Positions 27,692-39,302 of a stretch of 64,000 nt of DNA are shown piece by piece. A program made the position numbers and the translations under genes. Below the pieces are notes generated by a model. It searched no databases and was not told the DNA's origin. It worked only from the letters and a program-made list of their open reading frames with translations. Origin of the DNA: Lindgomyces ingoldianus. Taxonomy: Eukaryota > Ascomycota > Dothideomycetes > Pleosporales > Lindgomycetaceae. The stretch covers positions 266,026 to 330,025 of the forward strand of contig NW_022985185.1 of the NCBI RefSeq assembly GCF_010093535.1, given 5' to 3'. Within the stretch, counting starts at the first letter, position 1; the number at the start of each line of letters is the position of its first letter.

Positions 27692-29323
27692 CTAATACGG
27701 CAGAACACCACTCACCTCCTTAACAGCCTCAGTTGTCAAAACCAACGGGCTGTCATCATCCACACAAACACTATCCTCAATCCTAATCCCTATACCTCTT
27801 GCCCAAACAGGCCATCTCTCATCATCTGGGACATAAATACCTGGCTCTACAGTCACGCACATGCCCTTCTCAAACTGTCGATTCCGCGGGAAGCCAGGGC
27901 TGTCGTGCACATCCAATCCAATATAATGCCCCACGTGATGAGGAAACAGGATATCAATCGCATCATCCGACATATCGAAACCGAGGTCCTTCAGCCCACC
28001 AGCGAGACTCGACGACGCGGTTTTGTGCAATTTATCAAGATTGAAGCCGGAGTTTGCACGGCAGAGAGACACGCACGTTCTCTGGACAGACAGAAGGAGA
28101 GAATAAAGATCGCGCTGCGCGTCACCGAATTTTCCGTTTGTGGGCCAGGTCCGAGAGATGTCGGTGATGTAGCCGCCGTACTCGGCGCCGGCATCGACTA
28201 GCACGAGGTCGCCAGACTTGAAGAGCTGGTCGTTGGAAACGTAGTGGATTGTGTTCGCATTAATGCCACCGGCTATCACAGGGACGTAGGCTGGCCCATC
28301 GCATCCGTGTTGCTTGAAGCGGTAGTCGAGATAGGAATCAAGGTCTTTTTCGGAGGAGAAGGATTGCCGCATGGCATCTGTGATGGCGCGACCGGAGACT
28401 TGGCCTGCGTGCCGCATGTTTGCGATTTCGGCTGGGCTTTTCATAACGCGGAGGTCGTTCATGAATGGTCTCAGGGACTTGATGGCGATGCCTGAGCCGG
28501 AAGCGTCACGTAGGGCTTGGGCTACGCCGCCTGATCGTGCGGGCTCCATGCCAGATAGATAGCGCGCGAGGATGTTCTTCGTGATTATGCTGTTTGGTAG
28601 ATCCGTATAGACAGTCTTCGCTCTCTGGAGAATCTCCGGAAGCAGCTTCGGGAGGTTGTTCACATTGCCTGCGGAGTCGGCATTGAAGACATCCTGGGCA
28701 GCTTGGACGCCGGAGCGGGCTCCTTCCCAGAGCTCGGCTTTAAGGTCTTTTGGACGGACGTAGAGGTGAAAGGTGTGTTCGGAGTCGTTACTGGTCTTTT
28801 CTGAGATGCATCAATCAATTGCTCGAAGGGCGGAGGTGTGCCGAAAGCATACCTATGACAGCCAGAGCATCGGGTTCGTTGAAACCTAGCACAATTAGTG
28901 TGAATTCTTCGCATATTGGTCGCCAGAGCCTGTACCAGTCAAATAAAGAAAATCAGGATCCTGGTGGAATTTGTAAAACACGGCTCCGGAACGGTATTTG
29001 AGGTCGGATGCGGCTAGGATGGCAATGGAGTTCGGAGGAAGGGCATGTGCAAGATTGGCGCGGCGGTTGTAGTATTCTTGGGCTGTGATTCCCGGAGTAA
29101 CTAGGCCATATTGTCAGAACTGAGCTGCCTTTTAGGCATGAGAGATTGGTCCTGTACCCTCACCGGCTTTCAGCAAGTGCGGATGGGTCTCATGGAGCGG
29201 TTGCCCAAATCGGAGCTCTGCTGCGGACACGCTCAATTGCTTCCTCCCCATCCAACATGTTGGATTCACACCACGCCCCCCTACTCTTAATACGGGCCGC
29301 AGCGTGCGCAATCCAACCGTCAT
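27692..29323 (-). CDS. icp55: intermediate cleaving peptidase Icp55 (M24B aminopeptidase P type)
   Basis: Four exons (29323-29158, 29100-28936, 28885-28853, 28800-27692) give 490 aa, with introns of 57, 50 and 52 bp. The N-terminus (MTVGLRTLRPVLRVGGRG) is a basic, Ser/Gly-rich mitochondrial presequence. An AMP_N domain follows (HETHPHLLKAGE, FHQDPDFLYLTGF), then the pita-bread M24 domain. Its metal ligands are the two Asp of LVDAGAEYGGYITDISR, the His of HHVGHYIG, Glu in VEPGIY and Glu in IRIEDSV. In yeast, Icp55 removes one residue from proteins already cut by MPP and so stabilises them. The 33-bp third exon was placed by frame continuity (GFNEPDALAVI). It is divergent from the sirtuin gene; start codons are 372 bp apart. 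Confidence 0.93.
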
Positions 29324-29460
29324 GCTCGAATCGTGAGAACCAGAGTAGGTTTGAAAGTAGGATGGACGGGAAGATATTTCCTCTTATCGATAAGCTCCGG
29401 GTCGCCCACATGCATGTCGCTCACGGTGGCACAGCAGGTGTGCAGTTCCCCTCCCCCCCC

Positions 29461-29461
<1 letters not shown>

Positions 29462-29516
<55 letters not shown>
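29462..29516. repeat. poly(C) tract, 55 bases
   Basis: An unbroken run of 55 C follows a shorter C run (29454-29460) and one A. It lies in the gap between the icp55 and sirtuin start codons, probably in promoter or 5'-UTR sequence. Open frames that run through it as poly-Pro or poly-Gly are artefacts of the tract. The exact length may be affected by sequencing. Confidence 0.95.
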
Positions 29517-29695
29517 ATCCTTCCCATCCTTCTACTAACTGCCGGAAAACACACACATTCACACACAAGCGCATACATGACATTCACCCCTCAGACTGGC
29601 AGTCTGGCTCATCCACAGCAGTCTGTTCAATCATCTCCTGTTTGTAGCTTAGCCCATTCGAATTGTCATTCAAGTACGTGCCTTCCGCCGTCAGA

Positions 29696-30786
29696 ATGGC
29701 CTCGACGGCCACCCGACCCATTGTCCCTCCCGCAGATCTGGAATCCTTCCAAGCCCACTTGAACAGGTCCACGCGTATCCTCGCGCTACTTGGAGCTGGT
29801 CTCTCGGCCTCATCGGGGCTTCCTACCTTCAGAGGTGCAGGTGGCCTCTGGAGGACCCACGATGCAGTGCAACTTGCGACTCCCTCCGCCTTCAGTCGCG
29901 ACCCAGGGCTGGTCTGGCAGTTCTACAGCTACAGACGGCACATGGCGCTCCAAGCAAAGCCCAACCCCGCACATTATGCATTGGCGGAATTGGCAAAGAG
30001 AAAGGAGGGCTTCATGACATTGAGTCAGAACGTCGATGGTAGCTATCCACCCCACCCCCCACCTTCCCCTACCTCAACTCCCTCTTTCCCCCTCCCCTTC
30101 CTTCCCTCCCCTCCCTCCCCTCACCTGCCCCTTCCCCATCCAAATGCACTAACAAGTGCCTGTAAAATAAAATAGGCCTCTCCCCCCGCGCCGGCCACCC
30201 TGCTTCAACCCTCAAACTCCTGCATGGTTCTCTCTTCGACGTCAAATGCTCCGACTTCTTCTGCTCCTACAGCGAAACCGCCAACTACACCGACCCGATC
30301 GTCCCCGCCCTCCAAATCCCGACTGACGAATCCGACCCGACTACCACCTCTGCACTCCAAGCACGCGAACTCGATATCTCCGACTCTAACGTCCTTCTCC
30401 CTGAGCTCGCCATCCGCGACCTGCCTCGCTGTCCGAACTGCAAGAAAGGCCTGTTACGACCCGGCGTAGTCTGGTTTGGCGAGATGCTGCCGACGGCTGT
30501 GCTTAATGATATTGATAGGTGGATTACCGAGTCCAACACCATCGACCTCATTATCGTGATTGGTACGAGCGCGCGGGTATATCCGGCCGCTGGATACGTA
30601 GATCTGGCGCGATCCAAGGGTGCGCGGGTTGCCGTTGTGAATGTAGACAGGGATGATGAACCAGCGAGTGGCATGTATCAGGGGGATTGGTTCTTCGAGG
30701 GGGATGCCGCGCAGATAGTGCCTGAGATACTGAAGAGTGTTATTGGAGAGATTACGGAGATGCCGGATGCGGCTGAGGAGCGTTAG
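29696..30786 (+). CDS. class III sirtuin (SIRT5-like NAD-dependent protein deacylase)
   Basis: Two exons (29696-30038, 30176-30786) encode 317 aa. The 137-bp intron is extremely C-rich and has a CACTAAC branch-like motif near its end. Sirtuin motifs in order: GAGLSASSG (33-41), PTFRGAGG (43-50), SQNVDG (about 110-115) and catalytic His131 in LLHGSLFD. The zinc cysteines are C139, C144, C200 and C203, then GVVWFGE and IGTSARVYPAAG. FYSYRR contains the Tyr77-x-x-Arg80 pair that in SIRT5 (Tyr102/Arg105) recognises malonyl- and succinyl-lysine, so deacylation of acidic acyl groups is more likely than plain deacetylation. The start is the ATG before ASTATRP; no ATG lies upstream in frame. The basic N-terminus could be a weak mitochondrial presequence. 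Confidence 0.92.
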
Positions 30787-31232
30787 GGCGCAATTGCTTG
30801 CCGGTTTGTCTGTCTACCTAGAGGGGATGTTGTGGCGGGCGAGTTTGTGGAGGGCGAGCTTGTTGCGGGCATGGGAAAAGGAGTTTAGCTATTTACTGTT
30901 AGGAGTCTTTGGTTTGGGATGGATGGGTGGCAAAAATGGGTTAGAATAAAGTATGCATCATCTTGGATGGATATATCAGAGCGAATGATATGACAGCTGG
31001 TATTGGTATACGCAATTTTTTCCGCAACTGCCTCATATGAAGATTCACACGGGATATTGAGCAAAGGTCTCAGTAAACGAAAACAATTAAGGTCAGTATT
31101 CCCCCCAAAAGTCGTACCCGCAATCCCCTATGGACTGTCTCCTTTCATATCTGCCCCATGAACATACCCAAAATATCCTGATATTCAGTTCGCACTTCCA
31201 AACACATTCCATCATACCCTCCCTTCGGCCCT

Positions 31233-34200
31233 TCACTTCATCGGACTCCTAAACCCCACCCTTCCAAACCCCCCAGCCTTCCTCACGGGCGTCGTCTGCC
31301 CTGCCCTCTCTCCCCCACCCCCACCCCCTGGCTCTGGCGTATGTGTATCCCTCCCCATCCCCCCAATCCCCAATTTCTCCCTCCCAATCCCATTTCCCCC
31401 AAACCCCACACTCCCAGGCGCCCTGAACCCCACCTCCCTCCCCGTAGCATATATATCATTCAACATCTGCTCCAAAACTCCGGCATCAACAAACTCCTCA
31501 TACTTCCTCCACAGCTTCAGCGCCGTTGTTGCATCTTCAATAGAATCATGCTCCTCCTCCTGAATCTTCTCCTTCAGAACACACCACGCGAGGAACTTGA
31601 GATTGAGTTTACGATGCAGTGAGGGTTTGAAAAACAAGTCCACAGTATCAACAACCTGTTTTCGCGGGACGTGGATGTTAATTGTGCGGAAGTCGTTTGC
31701 AAGAGAATGTCCGACAAATATACAACCTAGATTAAGCAAGATCCAGAGTTTTTTATACGCGTGCTTAAGCCCGACGAGGGCGTGAGGCGAGGTATTACGA
31801 TCGAGATCGCCGGGCGAGATGCCAGACCAGGCGGTTAGATAGTCAACGACAGGCTCCGCCACTGCTATGTAATCGTCTATGAAGGGGAGCCCGGCCATTT
31901 CACCCGCGCCGCGACAAACGGATACGCGAGCCAGGCCTTTGCGGTCCGGCCGGATGGTCTCGCGAGTCCCGTCTGCTTTCATTTCGATTTCTTCGGCTTG
32001 CAGGCGGATGAATTCGGCGTCGATGGCAACAGCGTGACCAGGTTGCGGGGCTTCGATGGATGGGTCGAGGAGTTTGAATTCGTCAGGAGGTGGCTCTGGA
32101 TTAGATGACCACCACCGGTAAAGGATTTGCGTGTCCAGGTGGTCTTTCCAGGAGTCATCGATCTGGTGTCTTGCTGCCTTCAATTGAAATGTCAAGACAG
32201 AGGGGAGCTTCCAGCTCGGTTCAAAGCGGAGCGCTTCTTCCCTCGGAATAGGACGGACTAGGAAATCGTTAAAGAGGTGCCACTTATCCTCGGCATTAGG
32301 ATCTCGAGAAGAGGGTGCTGTGTTTATGGTGGCAACAAGATGAGGCTTCTGATGCTCGCCGCTGTTGATATCGGCTACGACCCCGATGAGTTCGTAGACC
32401 ATAATGTTGAAGACGCCACGTTGGAGGTGCAACTTCAGGTCTTGCCCTTCGAAACAGTAGAATTGGCCTTGATCAACAATGATTCCGATTTCATGAGGAA
32501 GCCAATTCGGTATCGACCAAAGAATCTTGGCTTCGTGGCTCTGAATAGCGGCGTTAATCATGAGGACACGAGGGATAGACTGTATCGTCTTTCTCTGTAC
32601 CATTTGCTGGTATCGATTGCATTTATTGCACCAACCCCGTGTCTGATCCTGCCGTTCTACACTTGCTTTAAGAATCTGGGAGAAGGTAGGGCGTGGGCCT
32701 CGGGTATTCTTGACCACATGCTTCGCAGGATACACGAGCTCATTTACGAACGTCTTGCCACCTTTCATAGTCTCGTTCGCACACTGCGCACATCTCGTGG
32801 TGGCCCGAGTCTGCGTTTCCAGGATCTGGTCCATCAATGAGGGGCCACCATGGTTCGGTATCATCCGACGGAACTCTTCTGAGATCTTATCGAGAAAGAA
32901 CCGATTGAAGGCTTGAATCAGAATCGTCAACGCAACATTTGGCGCTTGCTCCTCGAGCAGGTTTAGCGATACAGCGTTAGATAGCCCACTGAAAGTTTTC
33001 AAAAAATTGGAGGCTTGGCAATTGAGGCCTGAAGCCTTCTCGAGCATGTCGATCAAGAACCCGAGTTCGCATAAGAGGCAGGATTCGTAAAGGCAAGGAG
33101 ATGCAGTGTGCCGAAGTGCCAAATTGCGGATCATTGGGGTAAACCGACAAAGCTGCAGAAGGGGGTTGGCGTAAGAGTTGGCAATATGTGTTTCCAATCC
33201 GGAATACTGTGTTTGGTTGTAGTATCTATTGGTTGATTAGAACGTGTGTGTGTAGATTTCGAAGAGAGAAAATATCATACGCGAAGTCGAAGTCATCGAC
33301 ACCAAACTTGCTATACTTGATCTCCACATTTCCATACATGGCAGGAACGTCTTTCCTTGTCACATCGTCGAGATGCATGTCAGTCAGTGTCTCCATGGTT
33401 TCCGCCGTCTTTGCATCGGTTTCACTGGCCGTCTGCGCCGCTCGGGCCTTTTCACTTAGGAATTTTGGGGCACTAAGAGAATCGCTCGCCCGGTCAGTTT
33501 GACGCTTGTCTTCGACCTGGTATCGGCGTTTCGTTCGGGGATTCTTTGCGAAAAAGCCGATTTCGCTTCGCGTCATAGTATTGAGGATGGCTGAGTCAAT
33601 CTTTGGGGGTGGAGCTCCCACCTCGAAGACCATATGGCTTGGCCACCCAGAGAGGAGATGCTCCTTGTAGTAGGGCATGCCAATAGTGCTCAGAGGTCTT
33701 AGGGGAAGTGAGTCTCATACCTCTCCAGAAAACAGCCAAATTACTTACGTGTCAAGAGCCCAGTCCATAGAGGGAGGCGGTATAGAAGGATCAGCAAATT
33801 CTGTCGGGTTGCTGTATTCCGGGAAATGTATTTTTGCTATAGATCCCCATAAGTGGACATGGGAATTAGAGTCAGACAATGCGAATGCTTCCCCAGAGGG
33901 AGCCATCTCAAAGCCGGTCAGATACGAATCGTAGAGACTTAGCTGACGCAAGTTGGCAGAATCAGGGTTCATTAGGTCGATAACTTGCATTTGGCCATTC
34001 TGCGATGTTATTATGCTCGTCGTTGACATGCGTGGGTGCATCCGCACAAAAGCTGCGCCTGTGTGAAACGGAATTGGGGGCAGTTGCTTTAGAGTCTTCA
34101 GCGAGAAGACATTGGTGAAGGGGTCGAGCATGAAGCCATATTGCTGTCTGGGAGACCAGCCGCAAGTCGCAAGGAAGTCACCTTTGGCGTCCATATCGCT

Positions 34201-34984
34201 GATCCTACCCGTGTGGCCGTCAAACATCTTGATAACGGCAAGTGTCCCAGAGTCAAGTATATGTATGCCGCCGGTCATTGTAGCGGCGCAAAGGTACTGG
34301 CCGGCCCGCTTCATGATGGTGTACTGGGCCTCGGCGGTGAGCGTGTCGGTGATGGTTCCTTTGTCTACGTCGATTTTGAACATCTGATCTTGACATCCCG
34401 CCACTAAGATCTCCCGCGTCCCCTTTGAGGTGAAGTTCATGCATTTCAGATCCTTGAAATCGTTGCTCCTGTGCGCCTTAGGTCAGCACTGGTTCCAGCT
34501 GCCTTGTATGCTCCAAGACGTTCCAGGACGCTCCATACGTACGTCAAATGCCATTGTGCCAAGCCGCGTCGTAAGGAAAAATGTACGCTTTGCTTCGAGA
34601 TGGAGACGATGCCTTTTTCTGTGAAGAGGAACTGCTTCACTGAGCCTTCGGAAGGAGCATGGGCGCGGTAGGATGTATAGCGCTCGAGATGCGCGCCATA
34701 GAACGACGTTACCCGGCCCTACAAAAAGCATTAGCCCGAAGCACATGCGAAGCTGAGGCAGTAGAACGTACTCACATACTCGTTGCCGGTCCAGAGCAGC
34801 TCTTCCGACGTGTCAAAGGCAAACGTCGCTACCTGTGTGGCCGGGTGGTGGGCTGCTGAAGGGGGCAATTGGATGATGGCAACCTAGTATCTCTTCAGTC
34901 ATCAATTATCAATGCAAGCGGCTGCTGTGGGGACTAGGTGCAGGCGGATGTGGAGGGGCTCACTTCGTCCCAATCAGCCTCCAT
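31233..34984 (-). CDS. pan2: PAN2, catalytic subunit of the PAN2-PAN3 deadenylase
   Basis: Six exons (34984-34964, 34883-34776, 34718-34543, 34468-33749, 33697-33281, 33225-31233) give 1144 aa, normal for fungal PAN2. The N-terminus is MEADWDE. A WD40-type propeller follows (LLWTGNEY, SFYGAHLERY, HILDSGTLAVIKMFDGHTG), then the linker that binds PAN3 (GMPYYKEHLLSGWPSH), a UCH-like domain without an obvious catalytic Cys, and a Cys4 cluster (about C626/C629/C680/C683). The C-terminal DEDDh exonuclease shows D883 and E885 (AIDAEF), D992 (GHSLANDF), and H1040 and D1045 (HDSIEDA). It shortens poly(A) tails in the cytoplasm as the first step of mRNA decay. The first exon is only 21 bp; it was assigned because MEADWDE is the conserved start of fungal PAN2. 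The C-terminal tail is Gly/Pro-rich. Confidence 0.94.
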
Positions 34985-35640
34985 GATGACAGCAATATCA
35001 CCAGTTTGTTGCTTTCACGACACTCCGACATACCCCATGTATTCTTCTCATTCGCAGCCGATCTCCAACGAAGGAGTCCACGACGCGCTTTGCGAGAGGA
35101 GTTGTGAGGTCAGGGTGCGGTTGAAGCCCGCGAAGCTGACGACCCTGGTCCGTCCCCGATTGGTGGGGCACGGGAACAAAGCCACCCATGGAGAGCGCAC
35201 TTGGCAGCCTCACGAAATAGATGCATGAATCTTTCACTTCATCGCAAGAAATACCCATGTTTTGTGAACATGTAGGTATTCGAGGGGTAGGTGCTACCCA
35301 AAGCATTCCGCTATGCAATCCGCCCATGGTATCATCCATCCAAACGCCCTAGCTCGCCATGTAAATGCAGAGAAGCAATCGCCCACTTTTACTTTCCTCC
35401 TCATGGTATCCTGCTAATGTACATGTTTTCATCACAGAGGACGAATCTTAGATAACCCTTCCTGGTCCTGGTCCTGGTCCCTCTCATCGCAATCTTCCTT
35501 CAACCACACTCGCAAAAATTGAACATTGAAGGCAACATAACTCCGGGTGGCGCGCCATGGCAGGCGCGCATAAAGAAAGAAGGGAAAGGTGAAATAGTTG
35601 TCTTACCTCGAGCGTAGGGTGCACTTCGCGGGCTGAGGTA

Positions 35641-36852
35641 TCAATAGCGACCGTGATTGTGATGGCCGCGGCCGGACCTGCCCTCCTCGCGATAGCTGTC
35701 ATTCCGTTTGGTGCGGTAGCTGTCGTCATGCTTGCTTTCGGTAGGACCATCACCTCGACTGCGGTACGAACCACGCTCACGGCTGTTCCCATCTCGACCG
35801 CGCTGCATCATCTCGCGCATTTTATCACCGTCCGTGTCAGCCTGATCCGGGATCTCATCCCTCTCTGAGACATTAACTCTAATACGTTTTGCGTCCTGGG
35901 TCATACCCGCCCCGGAGCCGGTGAATCCCACTGTGAAATGTTAGCAAGCCTGTATATTGGTATTGATATTGATATAATGCTGACCTTTGGCGCCAACCCC
36001 ATCGCCAACACGAAACATGCTATCCTTCTTCGCAAACTTCTTGCCAGGGCCCTTGGCGCGGAACTCCTGCCAGCTGTTTTGGTTCTTTTTTAAGTTGTTG
36101 CCGTTCGGGAGGTTATACTTCCGAGGCGGACCGGTAGCCTTCCCATTTTTGTCTTTATTCAAATCATCGGCAGCACGCTTTGCGTCAGGGTTGACGCTAG
36201 CCGCGCCGACAATGACGTGGGATCTAGCTTGCGGAGCCGGAGTTGCAGAAGGGGCCACGGGCTCTGTGTCAAGCTTCCGTTTCTTGCCTTCGTTTAGGAA
36301 CGGACGCACACTATCGCGGTCCACGGTGAGAGTCTCGTCGTAGCCTGTGAAAGTTACAAGGTATTTCGGATTTGAAGCACTACCAAGGACGGAGAGCACC
36401 TTCGCCTTGTACCACTTGTTGTCGGTCCAGAGGGCTTCGCAGACATCGCCAGTATTGAAGAAGACTGGCTTTGCCGGCTCGGCCTTTTCGACCGTCTTGC
36501 TAAGGATTGGGTGCTTTGCGACATCGAACTTGGGAGCTTCTGGTGCGAGCTCGTGTGGGGCGGAGACTTCCAATTCGGCGAGACGGTTGCGGAGGTCCTG
36601 GGCGTTAGCTTCTTCAACTGCAATCATTCCGAGGATATCGGCCTTGTCTTTTTCATGATTGGGATTTTCAAGTTTCATAGCCTCCAGAGACTCAAGCTAG
36701 TGATCCCCATTGTTAGCAAAGCGGGCGTGGTCGACAACCGAGAGAGATAGACTCACAACTTCCAAAAGCTCTGCTAGTTTGGTCTCGACCTGGGCAAGCG
36801 CTTTCTTCGCGTCACCAATAGCCCTCTTCTTCTGCTTCGTGTCGGCATCCAT
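35641..36852 (-). CDS. SPF30-like Tudor-domain splicing factor
   Basis: Three exons (36852-36757, 36696-35985, 35930-35641) encode 365 aa; introns are 60 and 54 bp. The N-terminal 70 residues form a coiled coil (AKKALAQVETKLAELLEV). A Tudor domain follows at about 112-165 (GDVCEALWTDNKWYKAKV, then YLVTFTGYDETLTV), the fold that binds dimethyl-arginine on Sm proteins. The rest is basic (KKRKLD, KKNQNSWQEFRAKGPGKKF) and ends in an Arg/Ser/Gly/Asp tail. This order matches SMNDC1/SPF30, which joins the U4/U6.U5 tri-snRNP in spliceosome assembly in the nucleus. Its start lies 1.87 kb upstream of the PAN2 start on the same strand. The last exon was joined by the phase-1 junction GAK/VGFTGSG. Confidence 0.88.
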
Positions 36853-37455
36853 GCTTGCGACTGGTATTGGGAGGGGGGGTTGGTGATGCAGCGTTGCGTA
36901 CGCAAAACGATGTGGAGAAGGTCGTTGTCAGGTCGCGGAGATTTGGGGTGACGACGCTAGCGCTCTTGGCGCGGGTTGACGATGGCACGTGACTAGACCT
37001 TTCACCACTTCCAGCAGGCTGCAGAATGATTATGGGCATGACTATTCAGTGGGCAGAGGACTTCAAGTAGGGTGCTGTGACAGGACAAGTGGCATGGCAA
37101 GTGGCATAGCATCCTAACTATTTCTAGTCTAATAAACTTCTAGTCTAACTTTTTTTTTAACCCTGTAACAGACCTGCATTGGACGCGGCAGGCCAGCCAC
37201 ATGACTGATCAATGGTGAAGATCGCGCTAGTTATCACAAGCCTTATTAATTTTATATATTTATTAGAAATTAATACCTTGTTTCTAACTTTTAGCTATAT
37301 CTGCCTTCATTATTTATTTATATACTTCTTCTAATATATATTTATAGTAACGATTTTCTAGCAGTATTCTAACTATAAAAAAAGTACTTTTATAATGTAT
37401 TTCACAAGCAATGTAAAGATGGGATAGTAGTTAGTGTAAGGCCGAGATGGTTCTT

Positions 37456-37694
37456 GTAAGGACGGAGCTCTGTACCACTGCGCCAATACAACCAAAAAGG
37501 TGCGAATAATCAACCAACGGTTGATTGTTGCGTACAGAATAGTATATATACCCGTCGCACGTAAGGACTGTAAGGCCGAGATGGCGCTTACGTGCGACGG
37601 GTATATATACTATTCTGTACGCAGAATCAACTGTTAGTTGATTATTCGCACCTTTTAGTTGTATTAGCGCAGTGATACAGAGCTCAGTCCTTAC
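37456..37694. repeat. long inverted repeat, arms about 109 bp
   Basis: Arm 1 (37456-37564) and arm 2 (37587-37694) are near-perfect reverse complements separated by 22 bp. Each contains GGTGCGAATAATCAAC, a TATATATAC block and a segment with GCGCAGTG-TACAGAGC that resembles a tRNA A-box. A third, direct copy of arm 2 follows at about 37737-37868 with several differences. No transposase is present, so a non-autonomous palindromic element or tRNA-derived SINE is inferred. Confidence 0.85.
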
Positions 37695-37736
37695 ACGAAT
37701 TAGCTACACAGGCAAATTAGCTACTTTAAACCCTAT

Positions 37737-37868
37737 TGTAAGGCCGGAAACGGCTTGTACTAGGATCCTTACGCGCGACAGGTATGTATACTATTCTGTA
37801 CGCAGAATTAACTGTTGGTTGATTATTCGCACCTTTTTAGTTGTATTAGCGCAGTGGTACAGAGCCCG
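37737..37868 (+). repeat. third copy of the inverted-repeat unit
   Basis: It starts GTAAGGCCG, as the left flank of arm 2 does, and shares GCGCGACAGGTATGTATAC, TTCTGTACGCAGAATTAACT and TTAGCGCAGTGGTACAGAGC with it at a few substitutions. After GAGCCC its sequence departs from arm 2 and runs into another repeat (37872 onward). Confidence 0.8.
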
Positions 37869-37871
37869 GTT

Positions 37872-38020
37872 GTGAGAGGTATCGAGCAGGAAGCACGAGG
37901 CACAGAGAGGGAATGCAGGATAGGGGGTGTGTAGCAGAGCTACAAGAGAGAGTAAACCTTGGGTCGGAGGCAGAGGTACGGAAGCCGAGGAGCCTATATA
38001 CCCCGTGCGAAGCCCAAGGT
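37872..38020. repeat. dispersed repeat, copy 1
   Basis: The reverse complement of this stretch aligns with 46903-47040. Shared blocks are TTCCCTCTCTGTG, CTCGATACCTCTCAC, GGTTTACT and GGGCTTCG/GGGCTTGG. Order and spacing are kept over about 140 bp. Identity and full length need an alignment. Confidence 0.75.
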
Positions 38021-38033
38021 ACTCACAGGTTAG

Positions 38034-38103
38034 ATAGCTGTAACATAACCGTGACAGCTTGATTTTATATAGCTGTAACATAACCGTGACAGTTTGATTT
38101 TAT
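38034..38103. repeat. 35-bp tandem duplication
   Basis: Two adjacent copies of a unit starting ATAGCTGTAACATAACCGTG differ at one position (CAGCTTG against CAGTTTG). They lie just beyond the dispersed repeat. Confidence 0.9.
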
Positions 38104-39302
38104 ATAGGTTTTAAAGGGCCAACTCGCTTGTGTAGCCAACTCGCCCGTGAGGTACGTTATTCTCTTTAGGTATATAGCTTTAAAAGTAAGATATAGAATA
38201 CTAGATAAATTTATCCTAGATTTGGTAGGTCTACTTTATATATATTTATACTAATCTACAAGAACCTGCAGGCGTCAACCTCCTGCCGCGGTATCCCAGG
38301 CACCCAGGTACACCCAGGCACGGATCTCATCCCAAGAACAGCTTACGGGAGGTAGATTGACCTTTTGTGATCGTGACAGACATCGAGCAGAGATTCCAAG
38401 AGTAAATGCACACTGCACAGGAGGAACAGCTGCCTTTGATACACCTGTTCTTTCTGACGATCAGCCTCCTCCTCGTCTTATTACCACTCACCGCCTCTCA
38501 CCTGCCTCACCTGCATGATGACGAGAGCTTCCAGACAGGCGCGCATGTTCCAGGGCAACTAGTCTAACAAGCGTAACAAGGTCTGTTCAGGAACAGCGCC
38601 GTGATGATCCGATCTGATATGCGACGCCATTGTGGCCCTTGGCCTTGGCCCTGGCCTTGGCCTTCGATGGCGTTCGCAGACTTTCTTCTCAGGTCGTACC
38701 CCGCCATGCCGTTCGGCTTGTCGCTGCTCTAAGTTTGATTGATAATCATGCCGAAGACTCATCGACGTACCACACACAGCCTATCACCACTGCCTCCAAA
38801 TCTGCAGTCCAGCCGCCATTCGCTGCTTTTGCGCCCTGCTTGCGGTCCTTCCTCCGACCTTGGACCGTTTCGCCCACTCGCAATCTGACAGGGTCATCTG
38901 TGAGAGTCTTAGGCCCGGGTGGATTGTCGATTTCGCCGCCATCCCTTCCTCTGCTCTCCTCCACCATCTTGCCTGCATCAGCGAACGCTCGTGGCCCGTC
39001 AAAATATCGAGTCTTCATCGAGCGCCCTGCCTGCGCAGTGTGCTATTGACATCGGGGAGCCACACCCCGATTCTGTCAACCCCATCCCCACCCGTCCGTC
39101 CGCTTTGATCCGCATTGCTCGCACTTCCAGGTCGAAAATCCCACTGGACTTGGTCATCATCACCGACTCTTTCTGCCTCCAACTGGGCTTTCTTCGTCTA
39201 CTGAGCCATCTAAAGGACTTAGACGTTCCGCGAGTTGGACATTGTCGTGAACAGCAATTTGAACGCTTGAAGTAGTCTGAGCCCCGCACCGAGACGTCAA
39301 AG

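Larger units (their letters stand above)
36853..39302. other. repeat-rich gap between the SPF30-like and AP-1 genes
   Basis: After about 230 bp of SPF30 promoter, an AT-rich patch (37120-37410) leads into the inverted repeats at 37.45-37.87 kb and related repeats up to about 38.3 kb. A GGCCTT/CTGGCC-type short tandem repeat lies at 38633-38664. The last 700-800 bp before the AP-1 ATG are C/T-rich with several ATGs and probably form its promoter and long leader. No other gene is supported. Confidence 0.6.

Noticed and set aside
29146..29647. Several frames with poly-Pro or poly-Gly runs on both strands
   Set aside because: They are produced by the 55-base C tract; outside it they overlap icp55 exon 1 or promoter sequence and show no protein features.
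32277..32840. 187-codon + strand frame
   Set aside because: It lies opposite the conserved PAN2 UCH-like/exonuclease coding sequence and has no family motif.
37839..37900. Functional tRNA gene
   Set aside because: A-box- and B-box-like strings occur, but the acceptor, D and anticodon stems cannot be folded into a cloverleaf by eye.
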